12,457 nt of DNA. It comes from Echinostoma caproni (Eukaryota > Platyhelminthes > Trematoda > Plagiorchiida > Echinostomatidae). A model generated the notes under the pieces. It ran no database searches and was not told where the DNA came from. It was given only the letters and a program-made list of their open reading frames with translations. The position numbers and the translations under genes were made by a program. Of the stretch, positions 1-8,528 are shown piece after piece (position 1 is the first letter of the stretch; every line of letters starts with the position of its first letter). Location of the stretch: assembly GCA_900618425.1 (NCBI GenBank), contig UZAN01054905.1, positions 2,564-15,020 of the forward strand. The letters are read 5' to 3'.

Positions 1-560
1 TCTCCAGTGCGGAAGGTTTGGTATAAATTAAGTCTTCACTAATTTTACAACAAGAAATTGGACTCTCGAGCATTGCCTCCACTCATTGTCAACCTAAATT
101 CTTCAGAGAAACGTTCACTCCAAAATTCGAACCGCGCGACCTGATATTTTCTGAAGAATCACAATCATCCACAGCCATCCGAGAGACTTGCCGGGTTAAT
201 TGCATTTGGGTTTCAGTTTCATTGGTTCCTCCTCTGGGCACCTTCGAAATAGCTTTCTCATTTGATTCCAACTTGAGTTCTGTACGTCAACTAAATCGTA
301 ATTGAGTGACGCGTAGCCGAAATCGATACGAATCCCAAAACAAAGCACGATTGATTCGTAGTGTTCTACGATGCTAAATTAGGGAAATCATTACTAAATG
401 TACAACAAAGCAAACCTCAAATTTGCCGCAAAAGGCATTCAAGCAAGCGAAAGCCAAATATGATGTTCAGGGAGAGAGATAACAAGTCGCTCACGTTGTC
501 TGACCACACCAAATTCAAATATGGTGGGCATCGAATCAACAGATAAAGAATAACATGTGG
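1..560. other. Unrecognised sequence, no convincing gene
   Basis: I recognise no domain or RNA here. On the plus strand 361-546 is open for 61 codons and gives a basic, lysine/arginine-rich peptide with a GTG rather than ATG at its start; it resembles nothing I know and could be chance. The minus strand at 89-286 is listed separately as a weak ORF1-like fragment. Confidence 0.4.
89..286 (-). pseudogene. Possible retrotransposon ORF1-like fragment
   Basis: The minus strand is open from about 286 down to a stop at 89. The predicted peptide is polar and threonine/serine-rich with repeated short elements such as PRGGTNETETQ and SRGSNFGVNVS. These resemble the STQTE...SRGTNTSVE stretch in the PHD-type ORF1 remnant at 1888-2289, so it may be another piece of the same kind of ORF1, carrying the region after the zinc finger. 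There is no ATG: the longest reading starts on TTG after an upstream stop at 287-289. The similarity is short and low in complexity, so chance is a real alternative. Confidence 0.2.
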
Positions 561-1250
561 TGTTTGTGTTTGGGAAAGATCAATAGAGAAGCCACACAGA
601 TAGAGTTATGTCATGGTGGGTTTGGAAGGATTTTCAAAAATAATCAACACGAAATAAAATGAAATCGACCGTGCTACTTGACACAGTGGTCAGACGCAGA
701 ACTGGCAGGCTTCCGTGGGTGCACTTCCACGTCTTATCTCTTGGCATTCTCTCTTTGGTCGGTACCGATAAAGATGCAGGTCTGTGGGAAGCTTGTTTCT
801 CAGAGAATGCCATTTCTCAAGGGTCTCTTGGGCCATGGATTGGGTGAGGGGTGTGACTCTAAGAAATCTGGGCTGGGGTACGCGCATCAAATGTGTTGGC
901 CTAGGCAATCGGCCTAGGCCACCAAGCACTAGTCCCTCAATTTCAAGTTTGGAGGCTACCTAGGTCCATTGAGAAAGATCATGTTGTGTACCATCTTGGG
1001 GATTGCCTCCCTGCGGTTCGGAGACTCCGTGCAAGATGATGCTCCTCTCCCAGAATTGTGTTCTGTCTGTACCCTTGGGACGCGTCTGGTCTTATATGAG
1101 CTTCAGAAGATACACCTAAAGGCTTTGCCGATGTATGACGTCTACTTGTATCACCCTCTGAGCCCAGAGTTACTTTAAGAAGCCTAAGATGCTCTGTGTA
1201 TATGCATTCCTGGCTCCTCGCTAGTCGCCTGAGGCTTAGTGGCTTCAGCT
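560..1250. other. Unrecognised sequence, moderately GC-rich
   Basis: This 690-bp stretch has several short open frames on both strands, none with a motif I recognise and all interrupted. Its base composition is less AT-rich than the flanks, and it holds a perfect 10-bp hairpin at 897-921. It could be internal sequence of the element whose LTR-like end lies at 1593-1840, but no gag, protease, RT or integrase motif is visible. Confidence 0.4.
897..921. repeat. Perfect inverted repeat (10-bp stem, 5-nt loop)
   Basis: Bases 897-906 (TGGCCTAGGC) are exactly complementary to 912-921 (GCCTAGGCCA), leaving a 5-nt loop AATCG. The stem is GC-rich and would be stable as RNA or as a DNA cruciform. No T-run follows, so a terminator reading is not supported. 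Confidence 0.75.
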
Positions 1251-1570
1251 CAGGGAGCGACAGGTCGGCACAGTTGGTGGAAAACTGTGCTTTCGTGAAT
1301 GTTCTGCTCCGCCAGCAATGATGAGTTGGATTTCGGTAGATAAAGTACTATGACCGATCGAATGCTAGGGTCTGGGTGAAGCAGCGCTCTTGTGATGCAC
1401 GGTTTTCCACTCTGATGGAGAATGCACCGTTGCCTCTTGCGCACCGTTTCGGTGTGTTGGCTTGATCTTAGCTTCACTTGGTTAGGCACTTAAGTTTCTG
1501 ATCAAACGGTCGGTTTGTATCTGAAGCTAATCGGCGTTGACGACCTGCCGATAAGTCTTCTTACGAATCT
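1250..1570 (-). other. Possible leader/gag-proximal sequence of an LTR element
   Basis: This lies directly downstream, on the minus strand, of the PBS-like site at 1571-1591. The minus strand is open for 79 codons at 1250-1489, but the peptide shows no Cys-His knuckle, protease or RT motif. Assignment to an LTR element rests only on position. Confidence 0.2.
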
Positions 1571-1591
1571 CAAATTGCGCGCGACCTCCTA
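1571..1591 (-). promoter_or_regulatory. Primer-binding-site-like sequence (tRNA-Gln type)
   Basis: Read on the minus strand, the sequence right after the LTR-like segment begins GGAGGTC and continues to ATTTG. Both blocks match the complement of a typical eukaryotic tRNA-Gln 3' end, with a divergent GC-rich middle. LTR retrotransposons prime minus-strand DNA synthesis from such sites immediately inside the 5' LTR. The partial match makes this tentative. Confidence 0.35.
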
Positions 1592-1592
1592 G

Positions 1593-1840
1593 TGTCTCGT
1601 TGCTCCAGGTAGACAAAAGCACTCGTGAGAGTCGTAGATGTTTATTGGCGTATCGTGGCACTGGATAGCGCCGAATACGTGCCGAGGTGACGCTAAACAA
1701 CGCAAGCAATAACTGAAGTAGCAAAGCGAAAGCGTGTCGCACGAGTTGCTTGGGTTTGAACAGGACCCGGGTTATATATACACTTGAGTGGAAAACAGTG
1801 CTCAGTAAGACAAGCAGAAGTAAAATAGAAATGTATCACA
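1593..1840 (-). mobile_element. LTR-like segment, minus strand, single copy
   Basis: Read on the minus strand, this 248-bp segment begins TGTGATACA and ends GAGACA, so it has the TG...CA (here TGT...ACA) ends of an LTR. It contains a TATA box (TATATATAA at 1772-1780) followed about 130 bp later by a polyadenylation signal AATAAA (1641-1646), then ends two bases before the PBS-like site. That order is what is expected of U3, R and U5. No second copy is present in the window and no coding domain is visible, so this would be a 5' LTR of a truncated element. An unrelated promoter is the alternative. Confidence 0.35.
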
Positions 1841-1887
1841 GTTGGAGTCAGAGTTGATTGTAAAGAAAATATGAACGAAAAACGCCC

Positions 1888-2289
1888 TCATGGATTGCTG
1901 CTTTTCTTCGTAGAGTCATAGTCACTACATATTTCCACGCTAGTGTTCGTCCCTCTGCTAACGATGTTCTTACCACCCTCGACCATCTCGGTTTGAGTAC
2001 TAAACTCAGTCATGTCTGTTGTGTTCTTGGTCCTATTTCTCGCTAATTCCGTCAGTGGCTGCCTACAGACCAAGCCGTACCACTGTCAAAAGTCGTGCCT
2101 AACTTATAGCTCGTATCCTCTGTTTTCAGCTTTACTGCAGATCGTGTGGTGCCAGGATTTGCACGGGTCACGAAGAATGTCGTTGCACACGACAGGCTTC
2201 GCACACTTCGGTTTGCCGCATGGGACTTTAGTTGATGTGATGGTTTTTGGCACTTTGTTGACCTTCGCACTATTCTCTCCATTAACCAT
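1888..2289 (-). pseudogene. CR1-type ORF1 remnant with PHD-like zinc finger
   Basis: A single minus-strand frame runs from an ATG at 2287-2289 to a stop at 1888, broken by two stop codons near 2104 and 2086. The first half reads as a PHD-like finger: Cys residues in CGKPKC, then a D-P-C-K-S-W-H-H-x-x-C block, then a W-Y-x-L-V-C block. Two expected cysteines look replaced (R before DPC, G in WYGLVC). The second half is polar with STQTE and SRGTNTSVE. Such PHD-type fingers followed by a polar region are found in ORF1 proteins of CR1/L2-group retrotransposons, where ORF1 is thought to bind the element's nucleic acid. It is separate from the CR1 body at 2890-6060, since it lies beyond that element's 3' end. 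Confidence 0.5.
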
Positions 2290-2309
2290 GGTTTATAATA
2301 ACCGACCAA

Positions 2310-2889
2310 GGTAATTATGTATACGGAAACGTCCTAAACCTTGAGTAGTATGCAAATTGAATAAAAGATGGAATATTCGACAGAAGTACGAATGGTCATA
2401 CAGACACAATAATGATAGGAATCCTCAAGATACATATAGAAGAATAAATATATTAGGTTAATAAACCTAAGGCAAGGGAAAAGTCTAACAACAAAAATGC
2501 AGGCAAACGGAACAACCTGAGTTGCTCGATGAGTTAAACTAAAGGGTTCTATGAAAGGATACACAAATAAAAAAAAGCCTTACAATAAACGTTACAAACA
2601 TGTTACAATAGCATAAAAAATAGACTTAACAACTAAGAATGGCTAAAGACAATTGAAAACGACAAACCACATTCAGTATTCAAACTGTGCGCTACACCAT
2701 CGCTCGTCCACACCATATCCAGGTGTTCAGGCTCGGGACCATTTATACAACACAATAAACTATAGCAGCTTGGCTCAGGTCTAGATTGCTGAGTTTTCAT
2801 GGGCCTATTTTCAGAAATACCCCAGCTGGACACACCCACTGATGACTGACACAACTGGATCCAGCAATGAGAACCAAACGTCACGGTCG
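2310..2889. other. AT-rich spacer, then unrecognised sequence
   Basis: 2310-2640 is AT-rich with short A-runs and no recognisable feature. 2640-2884 is less AT-rich and the minus strand is open for 83 codons (2633-2884), but the cysteine- and serine-rich peptide matches no family I know. It abuts the 3' tail of the CR1-like element and may be the target sequence or another repeat. Confidence 0.4.
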
Positions 2890-2909
2890 ATCAAATCAAA
2901 TCAAGTCAA
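2890..2909 (-). repeat. Pentanucleotide tail of the CR1-like element
   Basis: On the minus strand the element ends in TTGAC followed by three copies of TTGAT. Short tandem 3' repeats instead of poly(A) are typical of CR1-clade elements and mark the end at which reverse transcription starts. Confidence 0.7.
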
Positions 2910-2922
2910 AGTAAGCTTTGTG

Positions 2923-2935
2923 CACCCGTAGGGTG
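2923..2935 (-). other. 3' UTR hairpin of the CR1-like element
   Basis: CACCC and GGGTG form a perfect 5-bp stem around a 3-nt loop, 13 bp before the tandem tail. Stem-loops close to the 3' end act as RT recognition sites in some non-LTR elements; that role here is inferred. Confidence 0.5.
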
Positions 2936-3008
2936 AATTTTGAGCGATGTTTTACGATAATACAGTGGAGCTGAGTTGAATGGCCTCCGAGTGTGAATAG
3001 CTTAATTT

Positions 3009-3500
3009 TCAAAATAAAAAACGACACAAAACTGAACGCAGTAAGACGAAAGTGTCCGATAAAAATGAACAAATAAAGTAACTCATGAGATGTTCAACCA
3101 AACCTGTAATAATAGGTGTCCGATTTACTAGAAAGCGAGCAAGAAAAGGAAGGATACTTTTTCTGTATGCGATGGTGCGTGCGGGAAGCAGCCTATAATG
3201 AGAGCGGGTACGGGGGTTTGACATGGATTTATTAAGTTCTTTGTGCAAATAGCGATCTTCGTTGTTTCAGATTCGGTCAGTTATTCTTTCACATGCGTTC
3301 ATATGTTTGCACACAATAAAATCAACCAGAACTGCTCTAACTGTGCCGCTACATCGAGAAAGCAGTGTATTAGATCTGGAAATTATTACGAAGTCTGTTT
3401 TTTTAGGCCTGGAAAGAAAACAGGTGAACAGTAGAGCCAATGAGGGACGATGCATGCTATCGCGAATTTTAAAATTAAGTTTGGGAAAATAGCAAGCTTC
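3009..3500 (-). pseudogene. CR1-like element: thumb and C-terminal domain
   Basis: The reading continues from the RT through several frame changes: LSWNLHVENVYEVR around 3530-3570, then CIVPHWLYCSPVFFPGL near 3410-3450, then at 3009-3248 a frame containing TRSHYRLLPARTIAYRKS and LPFLARFLVNR. This arginine-rich, aromatic block is the conserved C-terminus of the jockey/CR1 group, where the polypeptide ends with a conserved RT-x-x-Y-x-x-S-I/L-L-P pattern. The last codons are near 3009, leaving about 100 bp of 3' UTR before the tail. Confidence 0.65.
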
Positions 3501-3549
3501 CTAATCTTGAAAGCATAAAAAGAAAGTTAACGAACCTCGTAAACGTTCT

Positions 3550-4691
3550 CTACATGTAAGTTCCAAGAGAGGTTGTGAGATAAAAGGACGCGGAGGCAGC
3601 TTTGGGAATACTGTGACTGTTAACTACTAGATCCAGTAAATTATTAAAGGTAGTTTGATAGCGGGAGCCAGATTTAAGACTGAAGGAAACGTCGACACAT
3701 TTGGAAACATTAGGCAACAGTGATCGGGGTGAAGAATAACTAAAAACGTCATTCAGACTGCTTCGAAGTTGATGGAAAGAGGCAGCAGTATTGGAGGGGC
3801 ACCCAATCCCCACATCGTCTGCAAACTTACAGGCAATAACGTTGGTGGGGACAGGCAGGTGGTTTATGTACAGGGAAATAAGAAGAGAGACAAAATGGCT
3901 CCCTGGAAGACACCAGAGTTAACAGAAGCAGAGGACGACGTTTTACCATTGCATGAGGTAAATTGTGCCCAGAAGAGAAGTAGTTGAAAACAACGCTTAA
4001 TACGTCGGATCCTAAACCGCAGTTAGGAAGACGTTGAATGAGAATGCGACGGTCAAGTGAACCAAAGGCGTTCACATAGTCAAGAAAAATTAGACGAACA
4101 GTTCCAGCACTTGTATCAAGAACTGAGACGACAGAATGGACAACACACATCACAGCGTCAACAGTCGAAAGGGATTTCTTATAAGCAAACTGAAGAGGAT
4201 CAAAAACATCAGAGAGGGTAATCAAACGGTTGTACAGTACTCTTTCAAAGACCTTTAACAGGGCTGAGGTACATGCAATCGGTCGATACTTGAAGAACCT
4301 TTATTGGGAATGGGTCTTATCCGGGTAGCCCTCTAGTAATCAGGGATTGTTCCAGGGGACACAAATTAAACACCTCAGTGACGGGTGTTGCAAAGTGTTC
4401 GGCACAGGTTTTCAATAAAACAGGGGCTAATGAGTCCGGTCCATGGGCGTTGTTTGACTTAAGTTGCTTCAAAACTTTGAAAACCTCCGTCGGGGAAACA
4501 GAGTTGGTGATTTCTGAAGAATTGAAAACGGACGGTAGAGAATTGGACCCAGAGAAGGCAGAAAATTGTCGGTTTAATTCTTCTACGTCAGGACAGGAGC
4601 TCTCACATGTGCCACAGAGTTGCTTCAACGCCGACCACATCTCGCGACAGCTCTGGTCGCCCAGGATGATCTCAGCATACATCCGATTCAA
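3550..4691 (-). pseudogene. CR1-like element: reverse transcriptase domain
   Basis: From the 5' side: LKQLKSNNAHGPDSL (fingers, within 4317-4691), then YRPIACTSALLKVFERVLYNRL (about 4220-4290), QFAYKKSLSTVDAV, motif A as FLDYVNAFGSLDR with the first catalytic Asp kept at 4079-4081 and the second Asp of the usual AFD changed to Gly, and motif C as KFADDV at 3814-3825 with both aspartates present. A frame change lies between 4225 and 4317, another just upstream of motif C and another after it near 3550. The palm motifs are thus mostly intact but cannot be translated as one protein. Confidence 0.8.
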
Positions 4692-4767
4692 GCGCTGAAT
4701 CTCTGCCTTGATGATAATCGGGAGTCGTTTAACATCGCAGCGCCTGCCATTCGTATATGTCTTCTCC

Positions 4768-5700
4768 TTATTTACGTCGAAGGCGTTTTAGGAGAAGCGA
4801 TGAGAATCTGTCGGTACGGATATATATTGTCTCGATCGGGCAACACAAATCAAAACAGCAATTAAGGCAGTCGGTGAGATGTTCACACCTGGAAGAATAA
4901 TTTGCATTGGAGAAAACAGAAAAATCGGTTGAAAAGATCATATCTCGGAGTCGAGATAAATTATCATGTGTAAAATTCCCCCTTCGTGCTGTTCGGGATG
5001 CTACCTCTGCTTGTTGGCGATGAAACTTTTTACCATAGATCTTTGGGTGCAAAAGAGTTGTACAATGGTCGCACGTGCTGATANGTTTTTCTATAAAGAA
5101 GACATCTGGGATATTTACAAAAATGCCATCAAGCTGGATGTCCAAACGAGTGAAAAAGTGCACAAGATAAACCAAACCTAAAGTTATTAAGAAAGAAATA
5201 TCGAAACGATGAAAATCACTAGCCACAATAAACAGTGACTGGTCTAAGCCTAACGCGAATTGTGTTAAGAAAGAGTCGGAAACATTCGGATATTAGAAGT
5301 GGGCGTATCAGGGGCAACGTCAATGTTTGCTAGCAGGATATGATTAAAATTACTAAGAAAACGGGGTGTACATTGAACAACAGTGCAGTTGATTTTCCTG
5401 GTATTAAAATGAAACAAAAGATGAGAACTGTTACACCACACACGGTTGACGGAAGTGACTAATCCACAACCTCTTTTATTGAAGTTCACAATCCAATCAT
5501 CTCGAAAGATATCAAATCATCAAACGGTAAAATGCCGTCCTCAATATCAGAATGTAACCAGCTTTCATGGGGCATAACGATTCCAACGTTTTTGCACACT
5601 TTTTCATGTAACATACTCTTGACTTCATCAACTTTCCCCAGGAGTGAACGGATGTTGCTGGAGATAATAACAGGTACAGTCAGTTAATTGATGTAACGCC
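4768..5700 (-). pseudogene. CR1-like element: AP-type endonuclease and linker
   Basis: The minus strand reads VPVIISSNIRSLLGKVDEVKS at about 5620-5690, then the E-S-W-L block with the catalytic Glu at 5564-5566, then the NKRGCGL stretch at 5450-5480 that corresponds to the usual RGGG turn, and finally V-A-S-D-F-H at 5209-5226, equivalent to the SDH motif at the end of exonuclease/endonuclease/phosphatase-type endonucleases. Here a Phe separates Asp and His, which would be expected to damage the active site. The domain spans several frames, and an ambiguous base lies at 5084. The linker toward the RT follows in 4768-5100. Confidence 0.65.
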
Positions 5701-6060
5701 ACCTGAGAGCGACCCTTCAACCAGCGCGATGTTTTATTTGTTGTCCCTGCCTCTTCTTCCTCAATAGGTTGTAGTGGTTTTGCACACAATGAGCAAAACG
5801 TGAAAATTGGTGTTCACACGCAACAAAACGATGGGAGATCAAAAATGTGCGGCCGTAGGACAGCATTTGACCTTGAGAATTGAACGAATTTATTTGATAA
5901 CGTGTTGAGGATAGAACGCAGTTTTCCATTTTAAAATCACGAAAAAATCAGGTGGCAGATTTTGGCCTTTCTGAAGTCAAAATCCCGCGAGGATTGACTA
6001 TACGTAGTGTCGGAAGCAACAAACACCCGCCAACAACACAACAATTTAGACGCTCCGTTT
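5700..6060 (-). pseudogene. CR1-like element: 5' region, domain not recognised
   Basis: Two minus-strand frames (5717-5929, 70 codons, and the part of 5948-6283 below about 6060) precede the endonuclease. They contain cysteine- and histidine-bearing stretches but no finger I can assign. They could be 5' UTR or ORF1 C-terminal sequence. The point where this element gives way to the plus-strand CR1 fragment is not visible exactly. Confidence 0.3.
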
Positions 6061-6124
6061 GGATTGAAGCCACATTTAGTCCAGTGCAAACTGATATGAA
6101 CTGAACAAGAGTCATGTGCTCACA

Positions 6125-6576
6125 GGGGCACTTGACAGAATGGTAGTTCACTCGGAAGAACACGAATTCGCCGTCGAACCCGCTACTATGGTTAAGGACT
6201 TGGGGGTCATAATATTGAACAACTTTAAGTGGTCTGACTAATGTCAAGTAGCGGCGCGCAGGGCTAGGGTGGACCTTTCTCATTAGAAAGAATGAGACTG
6301 CGAGGAGACCTGATAGAAACCTTCAAAATCATGAAGGGAATATCGGGGATAGAAGTGGACAGTCTCTTAACATTATCTCCACAACACGGCACTAGGGGTC
6401 ATGAGCTCAAGCTCATGAAGCAGAGGTGTCGACTAAACATGAAGAAGCACTTTTTCAGCAATAGGATAGTCGACAGTTGGAACAAGCTTCTTCAGGAAAT
6501 CGTCGACCTCCGAACTGTGCAAACATTTAAGACTGCACTCGATAGGGTGGAACTATTCCCATCACTGGCAGTGTAG
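6125..6576 (+). pseudogene. CR1 3' fragment, plus strand, internally deleted
   Basis: The plus strand first reads VHSEEHEFAVEP...MVKDLGVIILNNFKWSD (6140-6245), the DLGV block just after the RT palm in CR1 elements. It then has a stop, an alanine/arginine-rich ARRARVDLSH stretch and another stop. At 6292 a different frame begins at once with RLRGDLIETFKIMKGI, and continues to FFSNRIVDSWNKL and TFKTALDR, ending at 6574-6576. In CR1 proteins these two blocks are normally separated by tens of residues, so an internal deletion with a frame change lies near 6284. The family differs from the minus-strand CR1 next to it, whose C-terminus is of another type. Confidence 0.75.
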
Positions 6577-6579
6577 ACG

Positions 6580-7156
6580 TGTGTTGGTGTGCCAAATGTT
6601 TGGGATGCCTTTTCCCCTTTTACTGGTACGCGCATGGAATACTCACGTCTAATAATTCACTCGCCATCTTGGTGAGATGAGATTTTATTTTTCATTCTTA
6701 TTTCAGCAATGCTAGGTGCCCACGTTGTGAGCATACCATCGAAGGAATTCTGGACGCTCGATTGGCTGTGGCCACATTCAGGCCTGTGCAACCTGACCTG
6801 ACCAGACCTGGCAGAATTCCGTGATCGGTGCTGGCTTGTAGCGGATTTTAAGATTTTGTACGCTACGCAGGGAACAGTCAATTTTGGTCTTAATTTCCGA
6901 AAACTTAATTTAGTTTTCTTTCTTTCGGACATTCAGAAAATAATAAATATTGTCATATAACCTTAAGGAACCCAGTAATCACACGAGTTAGGTTTGTTTT
7001 CAGTTCTCCGAACCATACCTTCAGATCGATTTTCTTTATCAAAATACTAGGCACCGGTTCCCTCACCCCCGGTTGGATTCCGGAGCTCAGTGTGCAAACT
7101 TTATTGGTTATGTCTTTTCCGCTTACTTTCTCTCGGATCACAAATACTGCTTTGTG
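6580..7156 (+). promoter_or_regulatory. Probable upstream/5' UTR region of the DIP2 homologue
   Basis: No coding sequence is recognised. The first part may be 3' UTR of the CR1 fragment. A 9-bp inverted repeat (GGAATTCTG at 6744-6752 with CAGAATTCC at 6812-6820) encloses a GC-richer 59-bp segment, and inverted CCAAT boxes (ATTGG) occur near 6771 and 7105. The transcription start cannot be placed from sequence alone. Confidence 0.3.
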
Positions 7157-7235
7157 ATGGAAAGCTTCAACCCAGAGCATCTTCCTTTTAAAGTCAGGTC
7201 GAAGCTAGCGGAGTTGGAGCTTGAATTATCCGAAG
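7157..7235 (+). CDS. DIP2: DIP2 homologue, first coding exon (partial gene)
   Basis: The exon starts at the ATG at 7157-7159 (G at +4) and encodes 26 residues plus one base. Its last residues read VRSKLAELELELSE followed by the first base of a Gly codon. The LAELELELSEG signature opens the DMAP1-binding domain at the N-terminus of DIP2 (disco-interacting protein 2), a large animal protein that continues with two adenylate-forming (AMP-binding) domains and is linked to lipid metabolism and neuronal development. At 7235 the coding sequence meets AAG|GTGGGT, a good 5' splice site in phase 1, just where the family continues with an acidic DITxKGY stretch that is not present here. The frame stays open past the junction to 7678, but that peptide is unlike DIP2 and overlaps an antisense RT. 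An earlier in-frame TTG at 7073 is not used as start. The remaining exons lie beyond the window. Confidence 0.7.
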
Positions 7236-7489
7236 GTGGGTTGGAAATAATTGTCGCGTCTGCAGTATTGTTCTTCATACTTCATGGACCGATTGTTTTG
7301 CACTTGATCGCTGAGCAATTTAATCAGAGTATTCCGTATTGCTTTTTTCACTGCTTTATGTGGTACCACTTGCAGGCTATTTTACTAGGCACGTGTTGCA
7401 ATCCGTTGCTGGTAATCCGGCTTAGTGAGCGTTACAGAAGGGCGCTGACACATTTTTTCTCGTTTTTTGGCGAGCTCTGCTCTTATGAT

Positions 7490-8060
7490 GTGTCTGTGCC
7501 CCATATGATAACGTCATCTGCGTGCATAGAAATCGTTAAGTGGATAAACATACGGAGATCGTTTATGCAAATGAAGACAGTATCGAACCTAGGAGGAACG
7601 TTGGGAGATTCCAATGGAGACTGGGGCTACGAAGAGACGGGCGTACCCTATTGGACCTCAAAAAAAACAGTTAGGTAGAAAGCTGGTCAGGAAGGAGAGC
7701 AATCGGCCTGTAATTCCATGTATCTCCAGATTGTGCAGGAGGAAGATGTGTGACGCTGTCGAAGCGTCAACAAATTGATAAAGACTGTGTGGGAAATGTC
7801 TTTCATCATAGACGTGGGCTAAGCTGTCCGTCACGATCAGCTTACCAGAGTTGCATAACTTGTCTGGAATAAAACCGTGTTAGAAAAGATGTACCATACC
7901 TTTCTGCTAGATGCTTCACGATACACCGGTTGAGGCGGCATTGAAAGATCTTGCTGGGAATGATGGTCAGGGTGATGAGTCTATAACTTGCTGCGAGATG
8001 CCAATCAGGTATCTTAGATTGGGAGTGCAGTCGCTTTATTCTCTACTGTGGCAGTGTTCC
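7490..8060 (-). pseudogene. CR1/jockey-like reverse transcriptase fragment, antisense
   Basis: Read on the minus strand from about 8000: SYRLITLTIIPSKIFQCRLNR, corresponding to the NYRPI...K-x-F/L-E block; then IPDKLCNSGKLIVTDSLAHVY (7830-7880), then LLHNLEIHGITGRLLSFL (7680-7735), then a degraded P-Q-G-S region with two stops, then CINDL and motif C as HADDV at 7513-7524. This is an RT palm in the usual order, with frame changes near 7880 and 7670. Motif A is badly eroded. No endonuclease or C-terminus is attached, so both ends are truncated. It occupies the first part of the putative DIP2 intron and shares bases with the open frame that runs through the splice donor. Confidence 0.65.
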
Positions 8061-8095
8061 TGTCTTCTAGCCTTCTCTGACACCATTCAGAGGGA

Positions 8096-8528
8096 CAAAT
8101 ATCCGCGAACAACAAGCAAAATTGCCACCAGGCCGCGGTTGAATAGGCCGGATCTTCACGCTGCGTCAAGTCCTCGACCTACATTATACGCACTGTCGAC
8201 CAACCATTGCGGTGTTCCTCGACCTAAAACGAGTCTTTGACTCATTTGACCACGAATCTCTAATGGGTTCGCTAAGGAATGCCGCAGAAGTACGTTAACT
8301 TACTGAGGTCACTGCTCGCATAATTGTGATAGCGTAAAGGTCTATTGAGAGCTGAGCAGATCATTCGTAACCAGCAGCTGTGTTCGTCATGGGTGCCCTC
8401 TTTGACCATTCCTGTTCACTTTCGTCATAGACAAAATACTGGAAAACGCACTAAGTGGTCTCCAAAACGTAGGTGTTGAATGGAAAGCTGGAGAAAAACT
8501 GTGCGACCTAGAGTACGCTGGTGACATG
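8096..8528 (+). pseudogene. RTE-type reverse transcriptase fragment (copy 1)
   Basis: The plus strand reads REQQAKLPPGRG, a stop, then IFTLRQVLDLHYTHCRPT, then motif A as VFLDLKRVFDSFDHESL (8206-8260). After frame changes come a degraded G-V-R-Q-G-C-P region at 8380-8400 and LCDLEYAGDM at about 8500-8528. Motif A keeps its Asp; motif C is Y-A-G-D at 8514-8525, so one catalytic Asp is lost. The fragment stops abruptly where the GAT tail of a minus-strand RTE begins at 8529. It belongs to the same RTE (BovB/SR2-type) group as the larger copy at 8849-10706. Confidence 0.7.

Larger units (their letters stand above)
2890..6060 (-). mobile_element. Nearly full-length, inactive CR1-like non-LTR retrotransposon
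   Basis: Read from 6060 down to 2890, the minus strand gives in order a 5' region, an AP-type endonuclease, a linker, an RT with all main motifs, a C-terminal domain, a short 3' UTR with a hairpin and a (TTGAT)n tail. This is the order of a CR1/jockey-superfamily ORF2, which nicks target DNA and copies its RNA onto the nick. The reading frame changes several times and carries stops, so no intact polyprotein remains. The 5' boundary is uncertain (5930-6080); the 3' end is set by the tandem tail. The family resembles schistosome SR1-type CR1 elements, an inference from motifs. Confidence 0.75.

Noticed and set aside
2012..2314. 100-codon plus-strand open frame with a hydrophobic, signal-like start
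   Set aside because: It is the exact antisense of the PHD-type ORF1 frame at 1888-2289, which has recognisable zinc-finger residues.
2838..2880. CTGATGA at 2838 as a third hammerhead
   Set aside because: No GAAA follows a stem II at the right distance; the following CTGGATCCAG palindrome leads to GAGAACC, and no stem I partner with GUC is visible.
5948..6283. 111-codon minus-strand open frame as a gene
   Set aside because: Its upper half is the antisense of the plus-strand CR1 block with DLGV and NNFKWSD; only the part below about 6060 may belong to the opposing element.
6744..6820. 9-bp inverted repeat as a small DNA transposon end pair
   Set aside because: The arms are short, centre on a GAATTC that is itself palindromic, and no target duplication flanks them.
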